A stretch of 64,000 nucleotides of DNA from Oleiagrimonas sp. C23AA (lineage in GTDB: Bacteria; Pseudomonadota; Gammaproteobacteria; Xanthomonadales; Rhodanobacteraceae): NCBI RefSeq assembly GCF_011759385.1, contig NZ_JAARLY010000001.1, forward strand, positions 186,001 to 250,000, written 5' to 3'. The translations under genes were made by a program, and so were the position numbers. Under the pieces are notes generated by a model. The model was not told the origin of the DNA, did no database searches, and saw only the letters and a program-made list of their open reading frames with translations. Each line of letters starts with the position of its first letter. The stretch's first letter is position 1. Shown in pieces: positions 47,549-55,977 of the stretch.

Positions 47549-47823
47549 CCCTTCAGAGGGCTTCAGAGTGTCTGGCTGGGATCTAATCGGTGGCGTTCAG
47601 GCAGGCGCAGCCCAAGGTATGCGTAAATGGACGTGGTATGACGTTTGGCGAATGTCGCCGGCGCCGCCGCGAGAACTTTTAGACGGGATCTGTACGTGGT
47701 TGCAGTTCATGTGCAGAGCACGATGATAATTGTATGATGTTTCGGAAAGGCCTTGATCAGAAAGCGTAATCTCTGCATCACGGCGATCATTGGTGCTGGC
47801 CTGAAGCGTGTCAGGGGATCTGT
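47549..47823 (+). other. Intergenic region upstream of the HD-GYP gene
   Basis: 275 bp with no ORF resembling a gene. It contains an AT-richer patch GATAATTGTATGATG (about 47725-47739), which could hold a -10 box for the HD-GYP gene; a -35 could be TTGCAG at 47700-47705, but the spacing is poor. No terminator-like hairpin with a T-run is evident after the GH43 gene. Confidence 0.4.
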
Positions 47824-49044
47824 GTGACGTTTGAACTGGAAGAGCGCCGCGTCGATGTCGGCGAGCTCCAGCTGGGCATGTTCGTATGCCGCCTGGACCG
47901 GCCGTGGGAAGACACCTCCTTCCCTCTGCAGGGCGTGGAGCTGAAAAGCGATGAGGAAATCGCGCAGCTGCGTGACCTGTGCGAGTATGTTTTCATTGAT
48001 GCACACCGTCTGGTGCCGGACGACCGTTACACCCGCACCCTTCGCAACGGCAACAGTGCCGAGACGCGTTTTGACCGCGTCGTCGATTACGGCGCTGGCG
48101 TGGCGCTGGAAGAAGAGGTTGGCCGTGCCGAAGAAGCCTTCCGCAATGCCACCAGTATCGTCGAGGATATTGTCCAGGACATCAGTGCCGGACGTGGGCT
48201 CTCCGTGGCCACGGTTGATCGGGCCGTGCGTCCGGTGGTCGAGAGTGTGCTGCGCAGCGCCGATGCCTTCTTCTGGATCGAGTCGCAACGCTCGCGCAAC
48301 GTCTATCTGTACAAGCACTCGATCAGCTGCAGCGCGTTGGCGGCCGCATTCGGTCGCCATATGGGGTTCGCCGAAGACACCATCATCAGCCTGGCCGCTG
48401 GAGGGCTGCTGCTGGATGTGGGCAAGTCACGCGTCAACCAGGACCTGCTCGAACGTCCCGGTCCGGTGACCGAAGACGAAATGGCCGAGTTGCGTCGCCA
48501 TGTCGATTTCGGCGTCAGTCTGCTGGAAGAGTCGGACATCGGCGATCGCGATGTGCTGGACATGGTGCAGTCCCATCACGAGCGCTACGATGGCACCGGC
48601 TATCCCAATGGGCTGCTTGGTAATGGCATCCCACTGCTGGCGCGCATGGCGGCGATCATCGACAGCTACGACGCCATGATCTCGCAGGTGCCTTACCGTA
48701 AGGCACTGTCCAAGGCCGGTGCACTGTCACGTATCTACGCCGGTCGCGACGCGGCCTATCAGGGTGAGCTGGTGGAGCAGTTCCAGGCCTGTCTGGGGGT
48801 GTACCCGACAGGCTCGCTGGTGGAACTCTCCAGCGGCGAGGTGGCGGTGGTGATGGCGCAGAACCAAGTGCGACGGTTGCGTCCCAAGGTGGCCGTCATT
48901 ACCAATCGCGACAAGCAGCCCATCGACGACATGTGGACGATGGACCTGATGCAGCAAGTCGAGGACGACGAAGACGCCGTCTCGGTGGTGCGTAGCCTGA
49001 AGGTGGGCGACCACGGCCTGGATCCGGCCGAGTTCTTCCTCTGA
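47824..49044 (+). CDS. HD-GYP-domain protein with a degenerate HD motif
   Basis: 406 residues: an N-terminal DUF3391-type domain (about 1-125, VDVGELQLGMFVCRLDRPWEDTSF) and an HD-GYP domain (about 160-300). The GYP motif is intact (HHERYDGTGYP) and His165 and His226 are present. The central HD, normally LLHDIGK, reads LLLDVGK, so the metal-binding His at 197 is Leu. Catalysis of c-di-GMP hydrolysis is therefore doubtful; a sensor role is possible. The start is GTG with AGGGGAT upstream. The gene precedes an EAL gene by 34 nt, so both probably act on c-di-GMP. Confidence 0.9.
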   Translation: MTFELEERRVDVGELQLGMFVCRLDRPWEDTSFPLQGVELKSDEEIAQLRDLCEYVFIDAHRLVPDDRYTRTLRNGNSAETRFDRVVDYGAGVALEEEVGRAEEAFRNATSIVEDIVQDISAGRGLSVATVDRAVRPVVESVLRSADAFFWIESQRSRNVYLYKHSISCSALAAAFGRHMGFAEDTIISLAAGGLLLDVGKSRVNQDLLERPGPVTEDEMAELRRHVDFGVSLLEESDIGDRDVLDMVQSHHERYDGTGYPNGLLGNGIPLLARMAAIIDSYDAMISQVPYRKALSKAGALSRIYAGRDAAYQGELVEQFQACLGVYPTGSLVELSSGEVAVVMAQNQVRRLRPKVAVITNRDKQPIDDMWTMDLMQQVEDDEDAVSVVRSLKVGDHGLDPAEFFL

Positions 49045-49078
49045 TGATGCCGCCTCGGCTCCCGCACTGGTCTGGCGC

Positions 49079-50341
49079 ATGCTGAATCGCGAGCATGTCT
49101 TCACCGCGATAGCCGAGGCTGTGCGCGAGGCGCAGGCAGAAGGCTCGCATGTGGCGGTGATGCTGCTTCGTCTGCATGGACTGCGCGAGATCTGTCTGCA
49201 GTCAGGTTACGCCGCCGGCGATGCCGCAGTGGAGGTGTCGCGCGAGCGTCTGACCGCCTGCCTGCGTCCGCGTGACGTGGTGATCCAGGGCGGCGAGGAC
49301 ATGTTCATCGCTGTGCTGGGCGGATTGAGGAACGCCACCCATGCGCAACTGGCCGCGGTGCGTGCGGCAGCGGCATTCGACATGTCGCAGCGTCCTACCT
49401 CGACTCCCTGGAACGGGCGCGTGGCCATCGGTCTGGCGCTTTATCCCGACCACGCTGACGACCCCGAGCGGTTGTGTCGTCTTGCCGAGCGCGCACATGA
49501 CGAGGCCTTGCGTTCCGGGCAGGCGTTCGCGGTCCATGGCCCCTATCGCTCACCGGCCAACATTCGCTATGAGGAGTTGCGTGACGCCATTCAGGCCAGC
49601 CGTCTGGACGTGTACTTCCAACCCTGGTGGGACGTCGAGAGCGGGCATATGGTGGGCGTTGAGTCGCTGGCACGCTGGTTCCCGCCAGGCCGCGATCCGG
49701 TGCCGCCGTCGGACTTCGTCAGCTTCGCCGAGGACCACGACCTGATCGAGCCGCTGTCGCACTGGAGTCTGCAGGCGAGTCTTCGCTTCATGGCGCAGTT
49801 GCCGAAGGGTCACGGCCTGGAGCTGGCAGTGAATCTCTCATCACAACTGTTTGCCACCGCAGGGCTGGTCGAACGCGTGCTTGGTGCCTTGGAGATTTGG
49901 TCAATTCCTCCGACCAGCCTTTGTGTGGAAGTCACTGAAACGGCGGCCATCCACAACATCGATACCAGTGTGCAGTTGCTGGGCCGGTTGCGGGACAAGG
50001 GTGTACGGGTGGCCATCGACGATTTCGGCACCGGCTTCGCCTCATTTGCCTACCTGCGTCGGCTGCCGGCCACGGAGCTTAAGATCGACATGTCGCTGAT
50101 CCGTGCCATGGCCAACGAGCCGCGTACGGCCAGCCTGGTGCAGGCCATGATCGATACCGGTCGCCATCTGGACATGAAGACGGTGGCTGAGGGCATCGAG
50201 GATGCCGAGACCCTGGCGAGCCTGCGTGAGATGGGATGCGACATGGTGCAGGGCTATTACCTGGCCCGACCGGAGCCGGCACGCCAGTTCGTCGAGCGTT
50301 ACCGTCAAGACGCCGAGCAGGCCGCCGCCCAGTCGCACTGA
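49079..50341 (+). CDS. Degenerate GGDEF-EAL c-di-GMP protein
   Basis: 420 residues. The N-terminal GGDEF-like domain (about 1-155) has GGEDMF at the active-site loop, not GGDEF, so it is not a cyclase. The EAL domain (about 165-415) keeps most catalytic residues: VESLARW (ESL variant of EAL), AVNLSS, EVTETA, IDDFGTG, LKIDMS, AEGIED and QGYYLARP. It is likely an active phosphodiesterase. It follows the HD-GYP gene in the same direction and may be cotranscribed with it. Confidence 0.9.
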   Translation: MLNREHVFTAIAEAVREAQAEGSHVAVMLLRLHGLREICLQSGYAAGDAAVEVSRERLTACLRPRDVVIQGGEDMFIAVLGGLRNATHAQLAAVRAAAAFDMSQRPTSTPWNGRVAIGLALYPDHADDPERLCRLAERAHDEALRSGQAFAVHGPYRSPANIRYEELRDAIQASRLDVYFQPWWDVESGHMVGVESLARWFPPGRDPVPPSDFVSFAEDHDLIEPLSHWSLQASLRFMAQLPKGHGLELAVNLSSQLFATAGLVERVLGALEIWSIPPTSLCVEVTETAAIHNIDTSVQLLGRLRDKGVRVAIDDFGTGFASFAYLRRLPATELKIDMSLIRAMANEPRTASLVQAMIDTGRHLDMKTVAEGIEDAETLASLREMGCDMVQGYYLARPEPARQFVERYRQDAEQAAAQSH

Positions 50342-50407
50342 TACACGCATGACTCATCGACGCTGTGAAAGCATGCGGCTTTGCGGCAAGGAAATGGGAG
50401 GACTTGC

Positions 50408-50806
50408 ATGATGACGATGGCACCGGAGCTTTACTGGTTGGCCTGGGCGGTGGCGCTCGGGCTGGGTTATATCCTGCTGGCGGCGGGTCTGATGACGTGG
50501 CAGCGCGGGTTGAAGTGGAATGTCGGCAATCGCGATGGCGAGGCGCCGGCGCTAAGTGGTGCCGCCGCGCGGGCCGATCGGGCACGCGCCAATTTCCTGG
50601 AAACCTTTCCCTTGTTTGCCGTGCTGGCCGTGGCCGTCGTGCTGGCTCAGCGCAACGATGCCCACACTGCGTTGGGCGCCATGGTTTACGTGTGGGCGCG
50701 TGTGGCTTACTGGCCGGTCTATGTGATCGGCATTCCCTATCTGCGCACCGCGATCTGGATCGTCTCGCTATGGGGTTTGCTGCAGTTGCTGGAAGCGCTG
50801 CTTTAG
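50408..50806 (+). CDS. MAPEG-family membrane protein
   Basis: 132 residues, four predicted spans, with the family segments RADRARANFLETFPLFAVLA and ARVAYWPVYVIGIPYLRTAIW. The family includes glutathione-linked eicosanoid enzymes in eukaryotes; bacterial members are mostly of unknown substrate. GGGAGG precedes the ATG. It is convergent with the GH92 gene, and a weak hairpin lies between them. Confidence 0.9.
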   Translation: MMTMAPELYWLAWAVALGLGYILLAAGLMTWQRGLKWNVGNRDGEAPALSGAAARADRARANFLETFPLFAVLAVAVVLAQRNDAHTALGAMVYVWARVAYWPVYVIGIPYLRTAIWIVSLWGLLQLLEALL

Positions 50807-50808
50807 AA

Positions 50809-50839
50809 GACCGGCCACCGCAAGGTGCGGCGACCGGTC
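50809..50839. terminator. Weak hairpin between the MAPEG and GH92 genes
   Basis: GACCGG and CCGGTC arms with an inner CCGCA/TGCGG stem and a 3-nt loop, separated by a small internal loop. There is no T-tract on either side; a possible bidirectional terminator for the two convergent genes. Confidence 0.35.
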
Positions 50840-50847
50840 CCTGTCGA

Positions 50848-53226
50848 TCAGCGCCCGCCGGCGCTGTCGGCTGGCGGGTAGGAGGGCGGCGCGTCACTGG
50901 CCGCCGCGGCCCACTGCTTGTTGGGCGTGCCGCGCATGTCGAAGTCCAGCGTGTCCTGGCCGCTGGGTTGCTGGCCACCGGTCAGCAGCGAAGCGGGCAG
51001 CCAGGCCTTGTGCCAGGGCTTGCCGTTGACCTTGAGCGCGTTGACGTAGGTTTTCATCGACGCCTTGGGCGCGTGGATGGTCACGGTGTGGCCGTTGCCC
51101 ATGTGCAGCGTGATGCGCGGGAACACGGGGGCGCCCAGCGTCAGCACGGGGGCACCCGGTGAGTCGGGATACATGCCCAAGTACGACCACACCAGCCACG
51201 AACTCATCGCGCCCAGATCGTCATTGCCCGGTTCACCGCCGGGTTTGTCCGAGTAGACCTGCTCAAGCAGTCGATGCACGACCTGCTGCGTCTTGTATGG
51301 CGCGCCGGCATAGTCGTACGCCCACGGCATGTTCAGCCCGGGCTCGTTGCCAGCCCAGTAGTAGGGCTTGTTGGGGCCAACGTTGAGCTGCTGGAACAAC
51401 GTGTCCAGGCGCTTTTGCGCGGTAGCGTTGCCGCCCATGGCGCCGATCAGACCATGCATGTCCTGCGGCACCATCCATGTGTATTGCAGGGTGTTGCCTT
51501 CCTCGAAGCCACTTTGCCCGTAGGCGCCATTATGCACACCAAAGCCGGCGTCGGCCGGATAGCTGCCGTCGACATTGCGTGGCTCGGAATAGCCGGCAAA
51601 GCCGCGGAACTTGGCCTGCTTGTCGAAGGTGTTGCGCCAGTTGCCGGCACGCTTCAAGAATTTATCGGTGGTCTGGGTATCGCCCAGTGCCTTGGCAAAC
51701 GCGGCGATGGAAAAATCCGCGGTGGCGTATTCGAGCGTTTCCGACGCATTGCCCGGCACGTAGCCCAGACGCTCGTAGTCGTGCAGATTCGGGCGCTCCA
51801 CATAGCCACCGGACCACGAGGACGGATCAGGTGTATGCGTGGCGCCATGCAGCATGGCCTTGAGCGCCTTGCTGTGGTCGAAATCACGCGCGCCGAAGGC
51901 GTAGGCATCGGCAATCACCGGGTCGGCGGCATCGCCATTCATGACGCCGGTATAGACGTTGTCGTAGCCCCACTTGGGCAGCCAGCCGCCTTGCGCCTGA
52001 TCGTTCAGCAGTGAGCGCACCATGTCGCTGCTGCGCTTGGGCGCCAACAGCGCCAGCAGCGGCATTTCCGAGCGATAGATATCCCAGCCGGAGAAATTGG
52101 CGTACTGGGTATGCTGGCCCTTGGGCAGCTGGTGGATCTTGCGGTCATAGCCGATGTACTGGCCATTGGCATCGGAAAAGACATTGGGATCGACCAGCAC
52201 GTGATACAGGCCGGTGTAGAACTGCACCTTCTGATCGTGCGTGCCGCCGTGCACGTCGATGCGCGAGAGCAGTTTGTTCCAGGCGTGCTGCGCCTTGTCG
52301 GCGACCGCCTGCGTGCTCCAGCCGTCGTCTTCGGCCTTCAAGTTGGCCCAGGCATTGGCGGTCGATACATAGGAAATGGCCACCTTCATCTGAACATCGC
52401 GATTGTGGCGGGTATCAAAGCTGACCCAGGCGCCGGCCGAGCCGGCACCCGCCGCGCTGCGCGAATCTTTTGAGCTAACGTTACCTTCCCAGGTACCAAA
52501 AGAACGGAACGGGCGCTTGAATTGCACCACGAAGTAGGTGGTGTCGCTGGTCTGCGTGCCGCAGAAGTAGCCCGAGGTCACGCTGCCGGCCAGGGCATGA
52601 TCGCCGATCACATGGATGGAGCCGGCACCGGTGCGCGAAGCAGCATCGGCGGCCTTGAACAGCACATTGGCCTGCGCGTCGGCCGGGAAGTGGAACGTAC
52701 TGATGCCGGTGCGCGTGGTGGCGGCCAGGGTGGCCTCGATGGCGTGATCGGAGCCTGGCGCCAGCGTGACCTGGTAGCGACCGGGATGGGCGCTTTCGTG
52801 CTGATGGGAAAACGGTTCGCTGGCTTTTTGCGGCTGGCTTGGCACCTTGCCGCTGGTGGGCAGGATCGGCACCACACCGCCGGCCCAGCAGCCCGGTCCT
52901 GACAGGTGCGTCAGGCTGAAGCCTTCGATGCGGTGGTCCTTGTAGGCGTAGTCGCTGCCGGGCGGACGCGATGGCGTGGTCGGGCTGAAGGTGAGCATGC
53001 CAAACGGCATGGTGGCCCCGGGAAAGGTGTTGACGTTGCCAGTGACCGCTCCGCCGTTGCCCGTACCCAAAAATGTATCGACCAGACTGGCCGGTCCGCT
53101 GGAAGTGTTGGCGGCAACGGCCGGCGTTGGCGCAATGGCGGCGGCCAGCAGGCACAGCGAGGTGGCCGCAGCCAGCTTGCGCATGCTCGGCAACCGCGAG
53201 CGGGAAGTGGCGTTTTGGTGACCCAT
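50848..53226 (-). CDS. Exported glycoside hydrolase family 92 alpha-mannosidase
   Basis: 792 residues: signal peptide (about 15-38, AAATSLCLLAAAIAPTPAVAA), an N-terminal beta-sandwich (about 45-290, NTFPGATMPFGMLTFSP, GFSLTHLSGPGC) and an (alpha/alpha)6 barrel. The hallmark GGEPGNDDLGAMSSWLVWSYLGMYP, which bears calcium and catalytic acid/base residues in this family, is intact. GH92 enzymes are Ca-dependent exo-alpha-mannosidases. AAGGAGG 7 nt before the ATG supports the start. Together with GH172 upstream it forms the minus-strand half of the glycan region. Confidence 0.94.
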   Translation of the reverse strand: MGHQNATSRSRLPSMRKLAAATSLCLLAAAIAPTPAVAANTSSGPASLVDTFLGTGNGGAVTGNVNTFPGATMPFGMLTFSPTTPSRPPGSDYAYKDHRIEGFSLTHLSGPGCWAGGVVPILPTSGKVPSQPQKASEPFSHQHESAHPGRYQVTLAPGSDHAIEATLAATTRTGISTFHFPADAQANVLFKAADAASRTGAGSIHVIGDHALAGSVTSGYFCGTQTSDTTYFVVQFKRPFRSFGTWEGNVSSKDSRSAAGAGSAGAWVSFDTRHNRDVQMKVAISYVSTANAWANLKAEDDGWSTQAVADKAQHAWNKLLSRIDVHGGTHDQKVQFYTGLYHVLVDPNVFSDANGQYIGYDRKIHQLPKGQHTQYANFSGWDIYRSEMPLLALLAPKRSSDMVRSLLNDQAQGGWLPKWGYDNVYTGVMNGDAADPVIADAYAFGARDFDHSKALKAMLHGATHTPDPSSWSGGYVERPNLHDYERLGYVPGNASETLEYATADFSIAAFAKALGDTQTTDKFLKRAGNWRNTFDKQAKFRGFAGYSEPRNVDGSYPADAGFGVHNGAYGQSGFEEGNTLQYTWMVPQDMHGLIGAMGGNATAQKRLDTLFQQLNVGPNKPYYWAGNEPGLNMPWAYDYAGAPYKTQQVVHRLLEQVYSDKPGGEPGNDDLGAMSSWLVWSYLGMYPDSPGAPVLTLGAPVFPRITLHMGNGHTVTIHAPKASMKTYVNALKVNGKPWHKAWLPASLLTGGQQPSGQDTLDFDMRGTPNKQWAAAASDAPPSYPPADSAGGR

Positions 53227-53643
53227 GGATGGCCCTCCTTCAGTTGTAAACCTTGTGAGTACAGCATACGCCTACCGACGTGGGCGGGGTGCTGTGCCAC
53301 AGGTCATTGATCAACAGGGGCGGAACGTTCGCTGCGTGGATACCGGCTGTTTCAGTGCGGCATGTCTTGCGCAGATGGTCCGCGTGCGCTGACTGGGGCC
53401 GCATCCATCGTGAGGTGGCGGGCAGGGCGCAGGAACTCCCCTCCATGAGGGCACGAGCGCTTGCTTCAGCGCGACAGCGCGTTTATCCACTTGGCTGTCA
53501 CCACGCGGTGGCCGGCGCCGGCTGATTCGCCGCTGCGAAAAGCGGGCCGGGTGCAGGTGGTTGCTTTATGCCGTGCTGAGCACACATGGCGCGGCGCCGC
53601 CTTATCACTGCGGCGCCACCGTCCGATCATGACCTCATCGCGC
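53227..53643 (-). other. 417-bp non-coding region between the GH172 and GH92 genes
   Basis: No supported gene; the open frames across it lack family signals. A GC-rich hairpin (GGCGCCGC with GCGGCGCC, 53593-53617) lies about 26 nt after the GH172 stop and may end that transcript, but no T-tract follows it. The GH92 promoter should lie near its 3' end on the minus strand; GTATGCTGTAC at about 53263-53273 is a possible -10 region. I see no repeat or RNA gene. Confidence 0.4.
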
Positions 53644-54864
53644 TCAGGGCTGATCGGTTGTTTTCGCCGGTGCCGGTGGCAGGTCTGCGATGCGTTTGGT
53701 CAGCGGCGGCAGCTGCGCGTCGAAGGCGGCGCCTGGGCGATCCAGATAGTAGTACACCGTCGCCGTGACATCGTCGCTGCGATAGAAGTTGGTCCAGCCC
53801 TTGGCCGGCAGCGCGGCATCATCCAGCGCGCGTTTGCGCCCGGTGAGCAGTTGCACGAAGTGCTGGCGACCGCCCGGGTCGATGGTGATGGGTTCGAGCG
53901 GCGCGCCCTTGGCCTGCATGGCCTGGACCGTGGCCTTGGGTGCGCCCCCGATCTGTTGCAGGCGCGCGGAGAAGTCGTGCGCGAAAAAGATCGGGTCCGG
54001 CAGGTGATAGCGGTAGAACAGCCACACGCCATGCTTGCTGTCGGCAATCGGTGTGCCGGTATCGCGCTGCGCGTAATGTCCCAGGCCGTAGCCGGAACCG
54101 ACGTAGTCTTCCGTGCCGGTGCCGGCCAGGGTGGGGTGGCGGCGGTCGCCATCCAGGTACATCTTCACCTCGCCCTCGCCCCACCAGCTGTCGCCATAGG
54201 CCGGGTTGGTGACCACCGCCATGCTGGCGCCCAGGAAGCGGCCGCGGCCGTGCACCTTCGGCAGTAGAGTGAAGGCCCGTCCCGGCGTGGTGCGATGCAC
54301 GTGGTGCCAGTTGGCGTGGAAATACAGCGCGTCGGTGGCCACGGGCTGGCGCGTGAAGTCGATGTCGTAGAACACCTGCTTGAGCGGGGTGTCGGCATCG
54401 TTGTGCAGCACGAAGCGTGCGCCGTGCCGGAACGGCATCGGCACGGTGGCCACGAAAGAGCGGCCTTCCGGGCTGGCAAAAAGCGCGTTCTGGAAGGCGA
54501 ACATGTGGCCGGTATCAAAGCCGAAAAAATCGCCCAGAGGCACGGATATCGCCGGTGTCTTGGCGCCATCCCAGTACACCTCCAGCCGCAGCGCGCGCAG
54601 GCGTTTTGCCGAGCGGTCGCTCAAGGTCATCCATATGCGATGCACCACGCCACTACCCTTGATGGTGCCCAGCGTGATCGAGCCATGCGCCGGAATGGAA
54701 TCATAGGGATGGCCCTTGGCACCCTGGTTTTCCTTGGCGCCCTGGCCAGGCGAGCCGTTACGGTTTTCCGGGCTCAGCCAGCCCGGTTGGCTGGACTGAT
54801 ACTGATACATCGGCGGCTGACCGGCGGCCAGAGCGCCCAGAAGCAGGGCGGAGAGCATGGGCAT
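53644..54864 (-). CDS. GH172 (former DUF2961) glycoside hydrolase
   Basis: 406 residues. A short hydrophobic N-terminus (MLSALLLGALAAGQP) may be a signal peptide. The body is the double jelly-roll DUF2961 fold now classed as GH172: PAHGSITLGTIKGSGVVHRIWMT, PLGDFFGFDTGH, GEGEVKMYLDGD and GTGTEDYVGSGYG with the conserved Glu residues. Characterised members cleave alpha-D-fructofuranosides or alpha-D-arabinofuranosides; which applies here cannot be told. A start further upstream is blocked. It is divergent from the TenA-like gene and points toward GH92. Confidence 0.88.
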   Translation of the reverse strand: MPMLSALLLGALAAGQPPMYQYQSSQPGWLSPENRNGSPGQGAKENQGAKGHPYDSIPAHGSITLGTIKGSGVVHRIWMTLSDRSAKRLRALRLEVYWDGAKTPAISVPLGDFFGFDTGHMFAFQNALFASPEGRSFVATVPMPFRHGARFVLHNDADTPLKQVFYDIDFTRQPVATDALYFHANWHHVHRTTPGRAFTLLPKVHGRGRFLGASMAVVTNPAYGDSWWGEGEVKMYLDGDRRHPTLAGTGTEDYVGSGYGLGHYAQRDTGTPIADSKHGVWLFYRYHLPDPIFFAHDFSARLQQIGGAPKATVQAMQAKGAPLEPITIDPGGRQHFVQLLTGRKRALDDAALPAKGWTNFYRSDDVTATVYYYLDRPGAAFDAQLPPLTKRIADLPPAPAKTTDQP

Positions 54865-55086
54865 GGGTAGACGCAGGGTAGTGGTGAGGGGCGTACTACG
54901 TTAGCGGCAGCGACGGGTCGGCGAAAAGGGCTTCGTTGGCACCGGCAATGGCAGTACATTGATCCGGTGGTGAACAGGGGCTCCACGCACATGGAACGGT
55001 GCGACGCAGCCAGCTGCCTGAGGTAGGGTGGGGCGCTGCGCTGGCACCGACTCAACGACACGAGATGAGTGAATAGTGAGGTTTCG

Positions 55087-55863
55087 ATGAACATGCCGTT
55101 CGAGCGATCCGGGCCGCTGATGGAGTTGGCCAGCTATCCCCATTGGGCACAGGACATGGTGGCCGAGTGCGACCCGGTGAAACAGACCGTGGTCGACCAC
55201 GAGCTTTGGGGAATCATGAAAGCGGCCCGCCAGAACAAGACTTCCACGCGCAACTTCATGGTCGGGATCTGGCCGGTGATCGAGCGCTTTCCCAGTTACA
55301 TGGCGATGAGTCTGCTAAAGACCCAGTATGGCCGCAGCGTCGGTGACGACATGGCGCGACGCTGGCTGGTGCGCAATATCCGCGTCGAGCAGAACCATGC
55401 CGAATACTGGCTGCACTGGGCCGAGGGTGCCGGCGTGGAGCGCGACGATGTGTTGCATGGCGAGGCGCCGGCGGGTACTGATGCGCTGGCCAAGTGGTGC
55501 GAAGAGGTGTGTGCCAACGACAGCCTGGTGGCCGGTATGGCGGCCACCAACTACGCGGTGGAAGGAGCCACCGGTGAGTGGTCGCAAATTCTCTATTCCA
55601 GCCGCAGCTATGCACGGACGATGCCCGAGGAGGGACGCACGCGCTCGCTGCGTTGGTTGCAGCTTCATGCCGCCTATGACGACACGCATCCCTGGGAAGC
55701 GCTGGAGATCGTGTGCACCTTGATGGGCACCAATCCAGCCGCCGACGAGGTGGCGCACGTCACCGAGTGCGTCAAGCGCAGTTACACTTGCATGCGTCTG
55801 CTGGCCGATCGTTGTGTGGATCCTGTGCGCAAGATCACGCCTTCCTACGTACAGGTGGCCTAG
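55087..55863 (+). CDS. TenA/heme-oxygenase-like protein, possible diiron oxidase
   Basis: 258 residues, all-helical, no signal or TM. It has the pattern of the heme-oxygenase-like superfamily (TenA, PqqC, CADD-type): VEQNHAEYWLHW (Glu101, His104), YAVEGATGEW (Glu159) and LHAAYDDTHPWE (His194, Asp198, His201). The His-x3-Asp-x2-His spacing equals that of metal-binding diiron members, so it may bind two irons, though the usual Glu seven residues before the helix-3 His is not seen. The frame opens six codons earlier; this ATG has GAGG 6 nt upstream. No obvious partner genes. Confidence 0.75.
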   Translation: MNMPFERSGPLMELASYPHWAQDMVAECDPVKQTVVDHELWGIMKAARQNKTSTRNFMVGIWPVIERFPSYMAMSLLKTQYGRSVGDDMARRWLVRNIRVEQNHAEYWLHWAEGAGVERDDVLHGEAPAGTDALAKWCEEVCANDSLVAGMAATNYAVEGATGEWSQILYSSRSYARTMPEEGRTRSLRWLQLHAAYDDTHPWEALEIVCTLMGTNPAADEVAHVTECVKRSYTCMRLLADRCVDPVRKITPSYVQVA

Positions 55864-55977
55864 GGCGACGGCTTTTGCGGTTCGGCACTCAACCTTACAC
55901 GCCCGTTTATGGTAGACCACTGGCAGGGGGCCAAGTCATCGGCCAGTGGTCTATCCAGATGACAAGGAACACGGTTG

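Noticed and set aside
53227-53643. An ORF or RNA gene in the gap between the GH172 and GH92 genes
   Set aside because: Open frames there are short extensions of antisense frames; the only structure seen is one hairpin, and there is no tRNA-like cloverleaf.
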